A stretch of 64,000 bases of DNA, from the NCBI RefSeq assembly GCF_017115045.1, contig NZ_JABXKK010000094.1:120597-184596 (forward strand). Direction: 5' to 3'. Made by a program: the position numbers and the translations under genes. Each line of letters begins with the position of its first letter. The stretch's first letter is position 1. The notes under the pieces are model-generated. The model saw only the letters and a program-made list of their open reading frames with translations. It was not told the origin of the DNA and did not search any database. Shown in pieces: positions 45,458 through 54,344 of the stretch. The DNA is from Nostoc sp. NMS8 (GTDB lineage: Bacteria > Cyanobacteriota > Cyanobacteriia > Cyanobacteriales > Nostocaceae).

Positions 45458-46897
45458 ATGAAAGTCACCCAGGAAAAACTTCCCGCCAGCCAAATTGGCC
45501 TGGAAATAGAGATTACGCCGGAAATTACCAAGCAAACTTACGAACAGGTCATTAAAAACTTGGCGAGTACTGCCAATATTCCTGGGTTTCGTAAAGGCAA
45601 AGTGCCTCGGCCAATATTACTACAACGGCTGGGTACGACTCGAATCAAGGCAGCGGCGCTGGAAGAACTAATTCAAGATGGCATTGAGCAAGCAGTCAAA
45701 CAAGAAGCCATCCCAGCAATCGGTCAGCCGCAATTGCGCTCCTCTTTTGAGGATTTGATTAATAATTATGAACCGGGAAAACCCCTGACGATTTCGGCTG
45801 CTGTCGATGTAGAACCAGAAGTGAATTTAGTGCAGTACACTGATTTGCAAGCTAAGGCTGAAGAAGTCAAGTTCGATCCAGAGCGAGTAGACAATACTCT
45901 GGATAAAGAACGCCAAGAATTGGCGACATTGATTCCTGTGGAAGGACGTGCAGCCCAAATTGGCGATATTGCCGTAGTCGATTTTAAAGGTTCATTCGCC
46001 AGAGTTGAGGGCGAAGACGAAGCAGCGGAACTAGAACCGATTCCTGGAGCCGAAGCAACTGATTTTCAAGTTGAGTTGCAGGAGGATAAGTTTATTCCCG
46101 GCTTTATTTCGGGAATAGTGGGGATGAATCCTGAAGAAACCAAAGAAATTGCGGCGCAGTTCCCAGATCCTTATGCTAATGAAGATTTAGCTGGAAAAGC
46201 GGCAACTTTCACAGTGACGCTCAAAGAACTCAAGGAAAAGGAGCTACCAGAAGTAAATGACGATTTCGCTCAAGAAATCAGCGATTTTGAAACCTTAGAA
46301 GAGTTACGTGCTTCTTTGGTAGAGCGATATCAAAAAGAGGCAGACGACAAAACAAAAACAAATAAGCAGGAAGCTTTGTTAACAGAACTGCTTAAGCACG
46401 TAGAAGTTGACTTACCAGCAACCTTGATTGAGCAAGAAGTGGATGCAATGCTAACGCAAACAGCAATGCGGCTATCTCAGCAGGGATTGGATGTGAGGAA
46501 GTTGTTTACTCAAGATATTATTCCTCAACTGCGGGAGCGATCGCGTACTGAAGCAATTGAACGCATCAAACGTTCCTTGTCCTTGCGGGAAATTGGCAAA
46601 CGCGAATCTATCGAGGTAACACCAGAAGAAATCGCAGCCAGAGTCAAAGAGCTTTTGGAGCAATACTCAGAGGAACAGGACGTTGATGAAGATAAACTGC
46701 GGTCAATCGTAGAAAACGAACTGTTAACCGAAAAAATCATTGATTGGCTTTTAGAACACTCATCAGTTGAACTTGTACCCGAAGGTTCTTTGAGTCCCGC
46801 CGAGGAAACGGAAGACGCAGAATCAGATGGTGATGCTGATGCATCTCAGGCTGAGGAAGAAAACAACGAAACTTCCACAGAAGTCACAGAAGGATAA
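45458..46897 (+). CDS. tig: Trigger factor
   Basis: Ribosome-bound chaperone and prolyl isomerase that meets nascent chains. 479 aa. The N-terminal ribosome-binding loop is NIPGFRKGKVPRP (about residues 44-56; the signature GFRxGKxP is present), followed by the FKBP-like domain (IGDIAVVDFKGSF ... FIPGFISGIVGM) and a long helical C-domain. An acidic, low-complexity tail of about 35 residues (Glu/Asp/Ser) extends it. Leads clpP and clpX, the usual bacterial order. Confidence 0.97.
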   Translation: MKVTQEKLPASQIGLEIEITPEITKQTYEQVIKNLASTANIPGFRKGKVPRPILLQRLGTTRIKAAALEELIQDGIEQAVKQEAIPAIGQPQLRSSFEDLINNYEPGKPLTISAAVDVEPEVNLVQYTDLQAKAEEVKFDPERVDNTLDKERQELATLIPVEGRAAQIGDIAVVDFKGSFARVEGEDEAAELEPIPGAEATDFQVELQEDKFIPGFISGIVGMNPEETKEIAAQFPDPYANEDLAGKAATFTVTLKELKEKELPEVNDDFAQEISDFETLEELRASLVERYQKEADDKTKTNKQEALLTELLKHVEVDLPATLIEQEVDAMLTQTAMRLSQQGLDVRKLFTQDIIPQLRERSRTEAIERIKRSLSLREIGKRESIEVTPEEIAARVKELLEQYSEEQDVDEDKLRSIVENELLTEKIIDWLLEHSSVELVPEGSLSPAEETEDAESDGDADASQAEEENNETSTEVTEG

Positions 46898-46919
46898 TCA
46901 AAAATCTCACAGCCATGAA

Positions 46920-46950
46920 TTCACCAGTTCTGAGTTAAAGTACTGGTGAA
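46920..46950 (+). terminator. Hairpin after tig
   Basis: TTCACCAGT (46920-46928) pairs perfectly with ACTGGTGAA (46942-46950) around a 13-base loop, 23 bases after the stop. No T-run; possible attenuator between tig and clpP. Confidence 0.55.
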
Positions 46951-46979
46951 ATGGGTAAGGTAAGAGAGATGAGGAAGCG

Positions 46980-47030
46980 GGGGAGCAGGGAGCAAGGGGA
47001 TAAATAATCAATGCCCAATGCCGAATGCCC
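46980..47030. repeat. Heptamer repeats before clpP
   Basis: A gggagca/gggagca-type stretch, then aatgccc, aatgccg, aatgccc in register at 47010-47030. Confidence 0.7.
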
Positions 47031-47229
47031 CATGATAAATAATTAAAGAATTAATGAATTTTCGGCAAATAGTGACATCGGTTATCGCCTGAGCTTGATA
47101 CTGTGTTACACGAGAGGAAATTATATGAGGCATAATGGTTAACACGTAGCTTATACAAATTCCATTCGTTGAAAAGGCAGCATCGGCTGCTGAAACATTT
47201 GTCCTAAATTATCGTCAAAGAAAGCTTGT

Positions 47230-47928
47230 ATGCTTGAATCGCAGTCGGGAAATTCCCCAATCAGCAACTTAAGTCGAATAAACATTAACTCCCAGTTAAG
47301 CAGCCCTAGCAACATCGTACCGATGGTTATAGAGCAATCTGGCATGGGAGAAAGAGCTTTCGACATCTACTCCCGCCTGCTGCGAGAGCGGATTATCTTT
47401 TTAGGAACACCAATAGATGATGCCGTAGCTAACTCAATTGTGGCTCAGTTGTTATTCCTAGACGCCGAAGACTCAGAAAAAGACATCCAACTGTATGTTA
47501 ATTCTCCTGGTGGCTCCGTCTACGCAGGGATGGCAATCTATGATACAATACAGCAAATTCGCCCTGATGTTGTTACCATTTGTTTTGGATTAGCCGCGAG
47601 CATGGGGGCATTTTTGTTGACAGCAGGAGCTGCCGGTAAGCGAATGTCTCTGCCCGACTCCCGGATTATGATTCACCAACCACTTGGTGGCGCTCAAGGT
47701 CAAGCTATTGACATTGAAATTCAAGCCAGAGAAATTCTTTATGTTAAGGCTAAGTTGAATCAGTTAATGGCTCACCATACTGGTCAACCCTTAGAAAGAC
47801 TTGAAGCTGATACTGAGCGTGACTTTTTTATGTCGGCTGAAGAGGCAAAAAACTACGGTTTGATTGATCAGGTCATTTCCAGGCAAAATCTTCCCGTAGC
47901 AGGGGAAAACGTCACCATTCTGAAATAA
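47230..47928 (+). CDS. clpP: ATP-dependent Clp protease proteolytic subunit ClpP
   Basis: Serine protease that forms a tetradecameric chamber fed by ClpX. 232 aa. Catalytic Ser in GLAASMGAFLL, His in IMIHQPLGGAQG, Asp in DTERDFFMS; LYVNSPGGSVYAGMAIYD is the substrate-groove block. The first about 30 residues are a propeptide-like, poorly conserved extension, so translation could also begin at the internal Met before VIEQSGMGERAFD. clpX starts 9 bases after the stop, so they form one operon. Confidence 0.96.
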   Translation: MLESQSGNSPISNLSRININSQLSSPSNIVPMVIEQSGMGERAFDIYSRLLRERIIFLGTPIDDAVANSIVAQLLFLDAEDSEKDIQLYVNSPGGSVYAGMAIYDTIQQIRPDVVTICFGLAASMGAFLLTAGAAGKRMSLPDSRIMIHQPLGGAQGQAIDIEIQAREILYVKAKLNQLMAHHTGQPLERLEADTERDFFMSAEEAKNYGLIDQVISRQNLPVAGENVTILK

Positions 47929-47937
47929 GAGGCTGGT

Positions 47938-49278
47938 ATGGTTAAGTACGACTCCCATTTAAAATGTTCATTTTGTGGCAAGTCTCAAGAGCAGGTGCGT
48001 AAGTTAATCGCGGGGCCGGGAGTCTACATCTGCGATGAATGCGTTGACTTGTGTAATGAAATACTAGACGAGGAGTTACTCGATACCAGTGGTGCGGCAG
48101 CACAACCAGCGCCAAGAGCAGAACCACCTGAAAAACGGCGTACCCACTCTGCTAGTATTTCGTTTAATCAAATACCCAAGCCAAGAGAGATTAAAAAATA
48201 TCTAGACGAACACGTTATTGGTCAAGACGAAGCGAAGAAAGTGCTTTCAGTCGCCGTTTACAATCACTACAAGCGACTGGCGGTGATTCAGTCTAAAGCC
48301 AGTGGCAAACCTGGGGCGGATGATGCAATAGAACTGCAAAAGTCCAACATTTTATTAATTGGCCCGACTGGTTGCGGCAAAACTCTCTTAGCCCAAACCC
48401 TAGCGAAAATCTTGGATGTACCCTTTGCCGTTGCCGATGCGACGACGCTGACGGAAGCGGGGTATGTGGGAGAAGATGTAGAAAATATCTTGCTGCGACT
48501 GTTGCAGGTGGCAGATTTGGATATAGAGGAAGCCCAACGGGGAATTATTTATATTGACGAAATTGACAAAATTGCTCGTAAGAGTGAGAACACGTCAATT
48601 ACCCGTGATGTTTCTGGCGAAGGCGTGCAACAAGCATTGCTGAAAATGTTAGAGGGAACGATCGCCAATGTACCACCTCAAGGAGGGCGCAAGCATCCCT
48701 ATCAAGACTGCATCCAGATTGATACAAGTAATATTTTGTTCGTCTGTGGTGGTGCCTTCGTAGGCTTAGACAAGATTGTAGATCAGAGAGTTGGCAAAAA
48801 AGCAATAGGCTTTGTGCAACCGGGAGAAGGCCAATCGAAGGAGAAACGAGCAGCAGACACTCTTCGCCATCTAGAACCGGATGATTTAGTAAAATTTGGC
48901 CTGATTCCAGAGTTTATTGGGCGGATGCCAATGGTAGCAGTAGTAGATCCGCTAGATGAAGAAGCGCTGATGGCTATTCTGACTCAACCACGTAGCGCCC
49001 TAGTGAAGCAGTACCAAAAGCTGCTTAAGATGGATAATGTCCAATTAGATTTTAAAGCAGATGCTTTACGAGCGATCGCTCAAGAAGCTTACCGCCGTAA
49101 AACTGGTGCGAGAGCATTACGTGGTATTGTCGAAGAATTAATGTTGGATGTAATGTATGAGTTACCATCCCGTAAGGATGTGACACGCTGTACAGTTACA
49201 AGGGAAATGGTCGAGAAGCGATCGACTGCTGAACTTATAATACATCCATCTTCATTACCGAAGCCGGAATCAGCTTAA
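47938..49278 (+). CDS. clpX: ATP-dependent Clp protease ATP-binding subunit ClpX
   Basis: AAA+ unfoldase that delivers substrates to ClpP. 446 aa. The N-terminal zinc domain has CSFCGKSQEQ and CDECVDLCNE, then Walker A IGPTGCGKT, the pore-loop region AGYVGEDVEN, Walker B IIYIDEIDKIA and the IGF loop (KKAIGFVQ) that docks on ClpP. C-terminal block YRRKTGARALRGIVEELMLD is standard. Immediately follows clpP. Confidence 0.97.
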   Translation: MVKYDSHLKCSFCGKSQEQVRKLIAGPGVYICDECVDLCNEILDEELLDTSGAAAQPAPRAEPPEKRRTHSASISFNQIPKPREIKKYLDEHVIGQDEAKKVLSVAVYNHYKRLAVIQSKASGKPGADDAIELQKSNILLIGPTGCGKTLLAQTLAKILDVPFAVADATTLTEAGYVGEDVENILLRLLQVADLDIEEAQRGIIYIDEIDKIARKSENTSITRDVSGEGVQQALLKMLEGTIANVPPQGGRKHPYQDCIQIDTSNILFVCGGAFVGLDKIVDQRVGKKAIGFVQPGEGQSKEKRAADTLRHLEPDDLVKFGLIPEFIGRMPMVAVVDPLDEEALMAILTQPRSALVKQYQKLLKMDNVQLDFKADALRAIAQEAYRRKTGARALRGIVEELMLDVMYELPSRKDVTRCTVTREMVEKRSTAELIIHPSSLPKPESA

Positions 49279-49283
49279 TAGTT

Positions 49284-49377
49284 ATTAGTCATTGGTCATT
49301 AGTCATTGGTCAAAAAATAAGGAATAATAACCATGTAACAGGGACTAATGACAACTGACAAAGGACAATGACTAATG
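49284..49377. repeat. Heptamer repeats forming a stem-loop, containing a start codon
   Basis: Left arm attagtc, attggtc, attagtc, attggtc (49284-49311); right arm gactaat, gacaact, gacaaag, gacaat, gactaatg (49343-49377). The arms are largely complementary. The final unit contains the ATG of the downstream hydrolase gene. Confidence 0.8.
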
Positions 49378-50295
49378 CCTTATATTAATGTTCGTGGCGT
49401 TGAGCATTACTACGAATGGGTGAAAAAACCATCTGGTTCTTTGGTCAAACCAGTGATGGTTTTCATCCACGGTTGGGCTGGTTCGGCTAGGTATTGGCAA
49501 AATACTGCTAATGCTTTATCAGAGCAATTTGATTGTTTACTCTACGATTTGCGCGGATTTGGCCGTTCTCGTGGGAAGCCAACCATCGCCCAAGTAAGTG
49601 AAGCTGTTGCTGAATCTGAGTCCCCACAGGAAGAATCAGAGGCAATCAGAGAGTTAACCTATGAGTTAGAGGAATACGCTGATGATTTGGCAGCTTTGCT
49701 AGATGGGTTGCATATTCAGCGTGCTTATATTCATGCTCATTCAATGGGCGCTTCTGTTGCCACTTTATTTTTTAACCGCTATCCCCAACGAGTTGAACGA
49801 GGAATTTTAACTTGTAGCGGCATTTTTGAGTATGACGAAAAATCCTTTAGTGCCTTTCATAAATTCGGTGGCTATGTAGTGAAATTCCGTCCCAAATGGT
49901 TAAGCAAAATCCCATTTGTTGACCGAATGTTTATGGCCAGATTTTTATATAGTTCCATACTACATTCTGAGCGGCAAGCTTTTTTGGAAGATTTTCTGGA
50001 AGCAGATTATGATGCAGCTATAGGAACAATTTTTACTTCAGTCAGTAAGGCTCAAGCTGAAGTGATGCCACAAGAGTTTGCTAAGTTGACAGTGCCGACT
50101 TTACTCGTGGCGGGGGAGTATGACAAGATTATTCCAGCCGAGATGGGGCGTCAAGCAGCTGCACTGAGCGACAAAGTGGAATTTGTGATGATTCCCAACA
50201 CAGCCCATTTCCCAATGTTGGAAGATGTACCAACTTATCTGCAACGGGTACAAGAGTTTTTGCAAATTAACACGCCAGAGCCACAGCTGAGTTAA
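49375..50295 (+). CDS. Alpha/beta hydrolase
   Basis: 306 aa. Oxyanion region VFIHGWAGSARYW, nucleophile Ser in HAHSMGAS near residue 122, acid Asp in AGEYDKIIP and His in NTAHFPML give a complete triad. No signal peptide, so cytoplasmic esterase or lipase-like enzyme with unknown substrate. The ATG lies within a heptamer unit, with AAAGGA 11 bases before as the only ribosome site. Its 3' end overlaps the opposing Uma2 gene by 29 bases. Confidence 0.88.
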   Translation: MPYINVRGVEHYYEWVKKPSGSLVKPVMVFIHGWAGSARYWQNTANALSEQFDCLLYDLRGFGRSRGKPTIAQVSEAVAESESPQEESEAIRELTYELEEYADDLAALLDGLHIQRAYIHAHSMGASVATLFFNRYPQRVERGILTCSGIFEYDEKSFSAFHKFGGYVVKFRPKWLSKIPFVDRMFMARFLYSSILHSERQAFLEDFLEADYDAAIGTIFTSVSKAQAEVMPQEFAKLTVPTLLVAGEYDKIIPAEMGRQAAALSDKVEFVMIPNTAHFPMLEDVPTYLQRVQEFLQINTPEPQLS

Positions 50296-50845
50296 CTGAT
50301 TTTTCAGATAGCCTGTACAAGGCAACAGCGTCGTACTGGTCAGGATGCCCGATATATTGCAGCAACAAAGTTGGGTCTAAATTCGGAAAGAAACCACTAC
50401 GATGTACTTCTCCATACTCGTCAGCCGGATTTAAACGAAACGTTTTTATCTGGTTAGATTTCCAGAACCAAACTTCAGGCACTTTCTTGGGTTTGTATAA
50501 CTCTTTTCGATTAATTGTGCCGCTAGTAACAATGTCACGAGTTTCTTTATTGCTGCCAATGCAGTAAGACTCATCGGGTGTGCCAGAACCATACCCACCA
50601 CGACCATAGAACCGAATTCCCAACTCTCTCATGTAAGCTTCTAGCAAGTATCCAAGAGTTGTTTTCACGTACTCATGTTTATCTCCAATGGGCGACATGA
50701 TTTCTAAGATTCGTGACAAATAAGAGAGTCGGACATTAGGGTTGTCCTTTTGCTGTACCTCAATACCTTTGAATTCCTCCCAAGAAACATCGGCAACGGT
50801 CACTAGTTTCTCTTGTATGGGATAGTCCAGAATTGGGATGCTCAT
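50267..50845 (-). CDS. Uma2 family (DUF820) protein with damaged nuclease core
   Basis: 192 aa from the ATG at 50845 behind GAGAGG. Uma2 proteins are restriction endonuclease-like (PD-(D/E)XK fold) and very numerous in cyanobacteria. Visible blocks: VSWEEFKGIEVQQ, LSYLSRILEIMSPIGDKHEY, PDESYCIGSNKE and VPEVWFWKSNQIKTFRL. Where relatives usually have a PDIAIEVI..TSG motif, this one reads TRDIVTSG, so about four residues with the catalytic Glu seem to be missing. It may be inactive. Confidence 0.82.
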   Translation of the reverse strand: MSIPILDYPIQEKLVTVADVSWEEFKGIEVQQKDNPNVRLSYLSRILEIMSPIGDKHEYVKTTLGYLLEAYMRELGIRFYGRGGYGSGTPDESYCIGSNKETRDIVTSGTINRKELYKPKKVPEVWFWKSNQIKTFRLNPADEYGEVHRSGFFPNLDPTLLLQYIGHPDQYDAVALYRLSEKSVNSAVALAC

Positions 50846-50978
50846 ATCGCCTCTCAACAGTTTCAGATATACATCGACTTGATTGCTTCCAACAAACCAA
50901 CGTAGGGTTGTATTTCCCCAATCATAATCCTGAGTTATTTGCTAAGTGTGTCCGTCTGTGCGATTCTTACCCTTTGAA

Positions 50979-51962
50979 TTAACTCAAACCTAGTTCTCGT
51001 TTCAGCAAGTTAATCGAGTTAGCGCCGATATAATTTTCAACCTTAATTAGCTTTGGTGGACGAATAATATCTTCATCAGATGCTTGCACGGCTGCTTGTA
51101 CTGCCGCAAAACTGGCTTGGTCGCTGATGATTACCTCAGCCCGTTTAACCATTGCCTGAAGTTTATAAGCGTCTTTTGGCTGCGAAGTCATCACTAGCAG
51201 CTCATCCCCCCGCAAACCGTGGAGAATGACTTCTGCTGCTCTTGCAATCCCGGAACTGAGGCTAACTATGCCTACACAGTTTTCTTTTGGTAGGGTTTTC
51301 AAGATGCTGAGTTCTTTGCTGTAGTCGTAGATATCGAGAGGAATTACTCGTGCAGCTTTTGGAGCTGCGATCGCTTCCACATTACTGATAAAATATCGAC
51401 TGGTGACGACTGTCGCAGAGGTAGTTTTATCTAGCACAGCTGTTAATTCTTCCATTGCTACCAACTGGACTGGTATTTTTAGCGATCGCTCTAATTCATA
51501 CACCATCAATTCACCAGCACCCATATCATAAGATGGAACTGCAACCAGTACCCGCGCACTACAACGCAGGCGCCAGTCAATTTCCGCTAAAAATAGCTCT
51601 CTAGCCTGATTTAGCGAACATCCTTGGGAGAGCAACTCGTCAAGTGCTTGCTGGACAACTTGATATGCATTAGGATTTTGTTTGAGAATTGGTGATTGCA
51701 GCCTACTACCGCCCTCATGACCTTGGGCACGAACATAAATACCCGAACCAGCCATACTTTCAACAAATCCGTCTTCCTCTAGTTGACGGTAAACCTTACT
51801 TATGGTATTACGGTGTAACCCCGTTTGCATTGCCAACGCCCGTGTGCTTGGCAATTTGTAAGCAGGGGGATATTGTCGAGAAGCGATCGCAAATCGGATT
51901 TGATTAAACAGCTGGGTTGATGCGGGAATTTCGCTGTCTGGCTGAATACGGAATTGAATCAT
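50979..51962 (-). CDS. GntR family transcriptional regulator
   Basis: 327 aa from the ATG at 51962, which has AGGAGG 7 bases upstream (the frame is open to 51968). The N-terminal winged-helix domain shows IPASTQLFNQIRFAIASRQY, KLPSTRALAMQTGLHRNTISK and YRQLEEDGFVESMAGSGIYV. The C-terminal 230 residues are not an aminotransferase domain as in MocR and not a clear UTRA or FCD domain; they resemble a periplasmic-binding-like or effector fold I cannot name. Targets unknown; divergent from the dienelactone hydrolase gene. Confidence 0.88.
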   Translation of the reverse strand: MIQFRIQPDSEIPASTQLFNQIRFAIASRQYPPAYKLPSTRALAMQTGLHRNTISKVYRQLEEDGFVESMAGSGIYVRAQGHEGGSRLQSPILKQNPNAYQVVQQALDELLSQGCSLNQARELFLAEIDWRLRCSARVLVAVPSYDMGAGELMVYELERSLKIPVQLVAMEELTAVLDKTTSATVVTSRYFISNVEAIAAPKAARVIPLDIYDYSKELSILKTLPKENCVGIVSLSSGIARAAEVILHGLRGDELLVMTSQPKDAYKLQAMVKRAEVIISDQASFAAVQAAVQASDEDIIRPPKLIKVENYIGANSINLLKRELGLS

Positions 51963-52273
51963 CACCAAACCTCCTAATACTAAGTGCTGTTAGCGGTAGC
52001 GGGGCGTTTAGTCCGTGCTGAGTTTTGAGTGCTGAGGTTTGAGTATTAAGTGTTGCTTACCTACTCAGCACTTTTAACTCAGCACTCCTTCAGTGTACAG
52101 ATGTATTTGCTACATCTCAAATATGTTTATTTACATATAAAGTTTTTCTGGGAGAAATTTCTAATGCGCTCACTACTGGTAATTGATAATTTAATTAGAA
52201 AAAAGCTGGGCATACTGGCATAGTTATATCAAATAAACACACGGCTAATCACACGGCACTGGTAAAAATTATT
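51963..52273. other. Divergent spacer between the GntR regulator and the dienelactone hydrolase gene
   Basis: 311 bases. Heptamer stem-loop at 52015-52084, then an AT-rich segment likely to hold both promoters. No operator dyad was assigned. Confidence 0.5.
52015..52084. repeat. Heptamer repeats forming a stem-loop
   Basis: Left units gtgctga, gttttga, gtgctga, ggtttga, gtattaa, gtgttgc (52015-52056); right units ctcagca, cttttaa, ctcagca (52064-52084). The arms are complementary. Confidence 0.75.
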
Positions 52274-53014
52274 ATGACAGAGCAAGCAACAATTACCACA
52301 ACGGTTAATCTTTTGCAAGATAATATTCAAGTGTCTGCTTATTTGGCGCAACCAAAAGAATCTGGTTCTTACCCAGGAGTCGTGGTATTACAAGAAATTT
52401 TTGGTGTCAATGTTCACATTCGGGAAGTTACAGAACGGATTGCCCAATTTGGGTATGTAGCGATCGCGCCTGCACTTTTTCAACGGATTGCTCCTGGGTT
52501 TGAAACCGGATACACACCCGAAGATATTGAAACGGGCAGAAACTACGCTATGCAAACTCAAGCTTCAGAGTTATTGAGCGATATTCAACTAGCAATTGAC
52601 TACCTCAAAAATCTGCCTCAAGTCAAAAAAGATGGTTTTGGCTGTATTGGCTTCTGCTTTGGTGGTCATGTTGCATATCTTGCAGCCACCTTGTCAGATA
52701 TTAAAGCTACAGCTTCCTTCTACGGTGCTGGAATTACCACTCGCACACCGGGAGGCGTAGCTCCTACTGTCACCCGCACCAGAGAAATATCAGGTACTCT
52801 CTATGCCTTCTTTGGCACAGAAGATGCTAGCATTCCAGCCGAACAAGTAGATGAGATTGCAACAGAGTTAGAAAAATATAAAATTCCTCATCGTGTGTTT
52901 CGCTACGATGGAGCTGATCACGGATTTTTCTGTAACCACCGTGCCAGTTATAATCCTAAAGCTGCGGCCGATGCTTGGGAGCAAGTAAAACAACTCTTTA
53001 GTCAACTGAACTGA
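52274..53014 (+). CDS. Dienelactone hydrolase family protein
   Basis: 246-aa alpha/beta hydrolase. VVVLQEIFGVNVHIREVTER is the family's first block; catalytic Cys in GCIGFCFGGHVAYL, Asp in FGTEDASIP and His in GADHGFFCN. Carboxymethylenebutenolidase-type chemistry (lactone or ester hydrolysis) is expected; the natural substrate is not known, and no aromatic-degradation genes are near. Cytoplasmic. Confidence 0.92.
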   Translation: MTEQATITTTVNLLQDNIQVSAYLAQPKESGSYPGVVVLQEIFGVNVHIREVTERIAQFGYVAIAPALFQRIAPGFETGYTPEDIETGRNYAMQTQASELLSDIQLAIDYLKNLPQVKKDGFGCIGFCFGGHVAYLAATLSDIKATASFYGAGITTRTPGGVAPTVTRTREISGTLYAFFGTEDASIPAEQVDEIATELEKYKIPHRVFRYDGADHGFFCNHRASYNPKAAADAWEQVKQLFSQLN

Positions 53015-53036
53015 AGCATACGCAGCCAGGTTTGTC

Positions 53037-53095
53037 ATTAGTCATTGGTCATTGGTGAATAACAAAGGACAAATGACAAATGACAAATGACAATC
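53037..53095. repeat. Heptamer repeats forming a stem-loop
   Basis: Left units attagtc, attggtc, attggtg (53037-53057); right units gacaaat x3 and gacaatc (53068-53095). It lies in the leader of the S1-domain gene. Confidence 0.8.
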
Positions 53096-53142
53096 TAAAC
53101 TTCAGTTGCACCATATCAAATAACAATTAATCTTCAAAAGTC

Positions 53143-54045
53143 ATGAATTCCGAATCGAAACTTTCTCAAACAGCCAATTCGCCCTTTACAATGGACGATT
53201 TTGCCAAAGCACTAGAAAAACATGACTACCAATTTCAAAAGGGACAAGTTGTACATGGCAAAGTGTTCCAACTTGACCATGATGGCGCTTATGTCGATAT
53301 TGGTGGTAAGTCGTCAGCTTTTCTCCCACGCGATGAGGCTTCTTTGAGAGCAGTTACCGATTTATCGGAGGTGCTGCCATTGCAAGAGGAAATGCAGTTT
53401 TTGATTATCCGAGATCAGGATGCAGAAGGTCAAGTGACCCTTTCTCGAAAGCAGTTGGAAATTCAGCACATCTGGGAACGACTGACCCAAATGCAGGAGA
53501 ATACTCAAACTGTACAAGTACGGGTTACGGGTGTGAATAAAGGTGGTGTAACCGTCGATATTCTTTCTTTGCGGGGATTTATCCCGCGATCGCACCTAGC
53601 AGAGCGTGATAATTTAGAAGCACTCAAAGGTCAAAATCTGACTGTGGGTTTTTTGGAAATTAATCGCAATACCAATAAACTCATTCTTTCCCAGCGTTTA
53701 GCAACTCGTTCTAGCAACTTCAGCTTATTAGAACTAGGTCAACTGGTGGAAGGTAAAGTTACTGGCATCAAACCTTTTGGTGTATTTGTCGATTTAAGTG
53801 GGATGAGCGCCCTACTTCATATCAAGCAGGTAAGCCAGAAATTCATTGATTCTTTAGAAAAAGTATTTCAAGTTGGCCAGCCAATTAAAGCTGTAATTAT
53901 CGACTTGGATGAAGGTAAAGGGCGGGTTGCTCTTTCTACCAGAGTTTTAGAAAACTTTCCTGGCGAAGTGCTAGAGAATTTCGATGAGGTGATGGCTTCG
54001 GCCGAGGCGCGTGCTCATAGAGCTAATAACAAAGCCTCTGAATAG
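53143..54045 (+). CDS. S1 RNA-binding domain protein (short ribosomal protein S1-like)
   Basis: 300 aa with three S1 (OB-fold) domains at about 33-105, 120-187 and 204-273: GQVVHGKVFQLDHDGAYVDIG, VRVTGVNKGGVTVDILSL and GQLVEGKVTGIKPFGVFVDL are their first strands. Three domains is the length of cyanobacterial/chloroplast S1, but cyanobacteria often have two S1 genes and this looks like the second type. It should bind mRNA at the ribosome or in the cytoplasm. A terminator follows at 54133. Confidence 0.9.
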   Translation: MNSESKLSQTANSPFTMDDFAKALEKHDYQFQKGQVVHGKVFQLDHDGAYVDIGGKSSAFLPRDEASLRAVTDLSEVLPLQEEMQFLIIRDQDAEGQVTLSRKQLEIQHIWERLTQMQENTQTVQVRVTGVNKGGVTVDILSLRGFIPRSHLAERDNLEALKGQNLTVGFLEINRNTNKLILSQRLATRSSNFSLLELGQLVEGKVTGIKPFGVFVDLSGMSALLHIKQVSQKFIDSLEKVFQVGQPIKAVIIDLDEGKGRVALSTRVLENFPGEVLENFDEVMASAEARAHRANNKASE

Positions 54046-54132
54046 TTTTGAGGTGGGCTGCTTGCACAAAGCTAAGATGTCGCTTGAAGAAGCTATAAAC
54101 TTGTTGAGCCAGTAAAACTAATCTCATTAACC

Positions 54133-54171
54133 TATCCCCTGCATCTACATAAGATATGGGGGATAATTTTT
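54133..54171 (+). terminator. Intrinsic terminator after the S1-domain gene
   Basis: TATCCCC (54133-54139) pairs with GGGGATA (54159-54165), followed by a T-rich stretch (atttttag). About 90 bases after the stop. Confidence 0.65.
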
Positions 54172-54344
54172 AGAGTATTAAAATAAATAAGGTGTGACTT
54201 ATTGGTGTGAAAATACCTTGAGCATGGTAACAAAGTATAAAAATATGCTCATATCTCTATTTAAGTATTGCTCAATGAATTTTGAGCATATATCGAGCAT
54301 TTTGACAACTATAAACGCTGTAACTATTCAATTTAGGTATTTAT

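Larger units (their letters stand above)
46898..47229. other. Spacer between tig and clpP
   Basis: 332 bases that hold the tig hairpin, heptamer-type repeats at 46980-47030 and an AT-rich stretch that may carry a clpP promoter (not identified). Confidence 0.5.
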
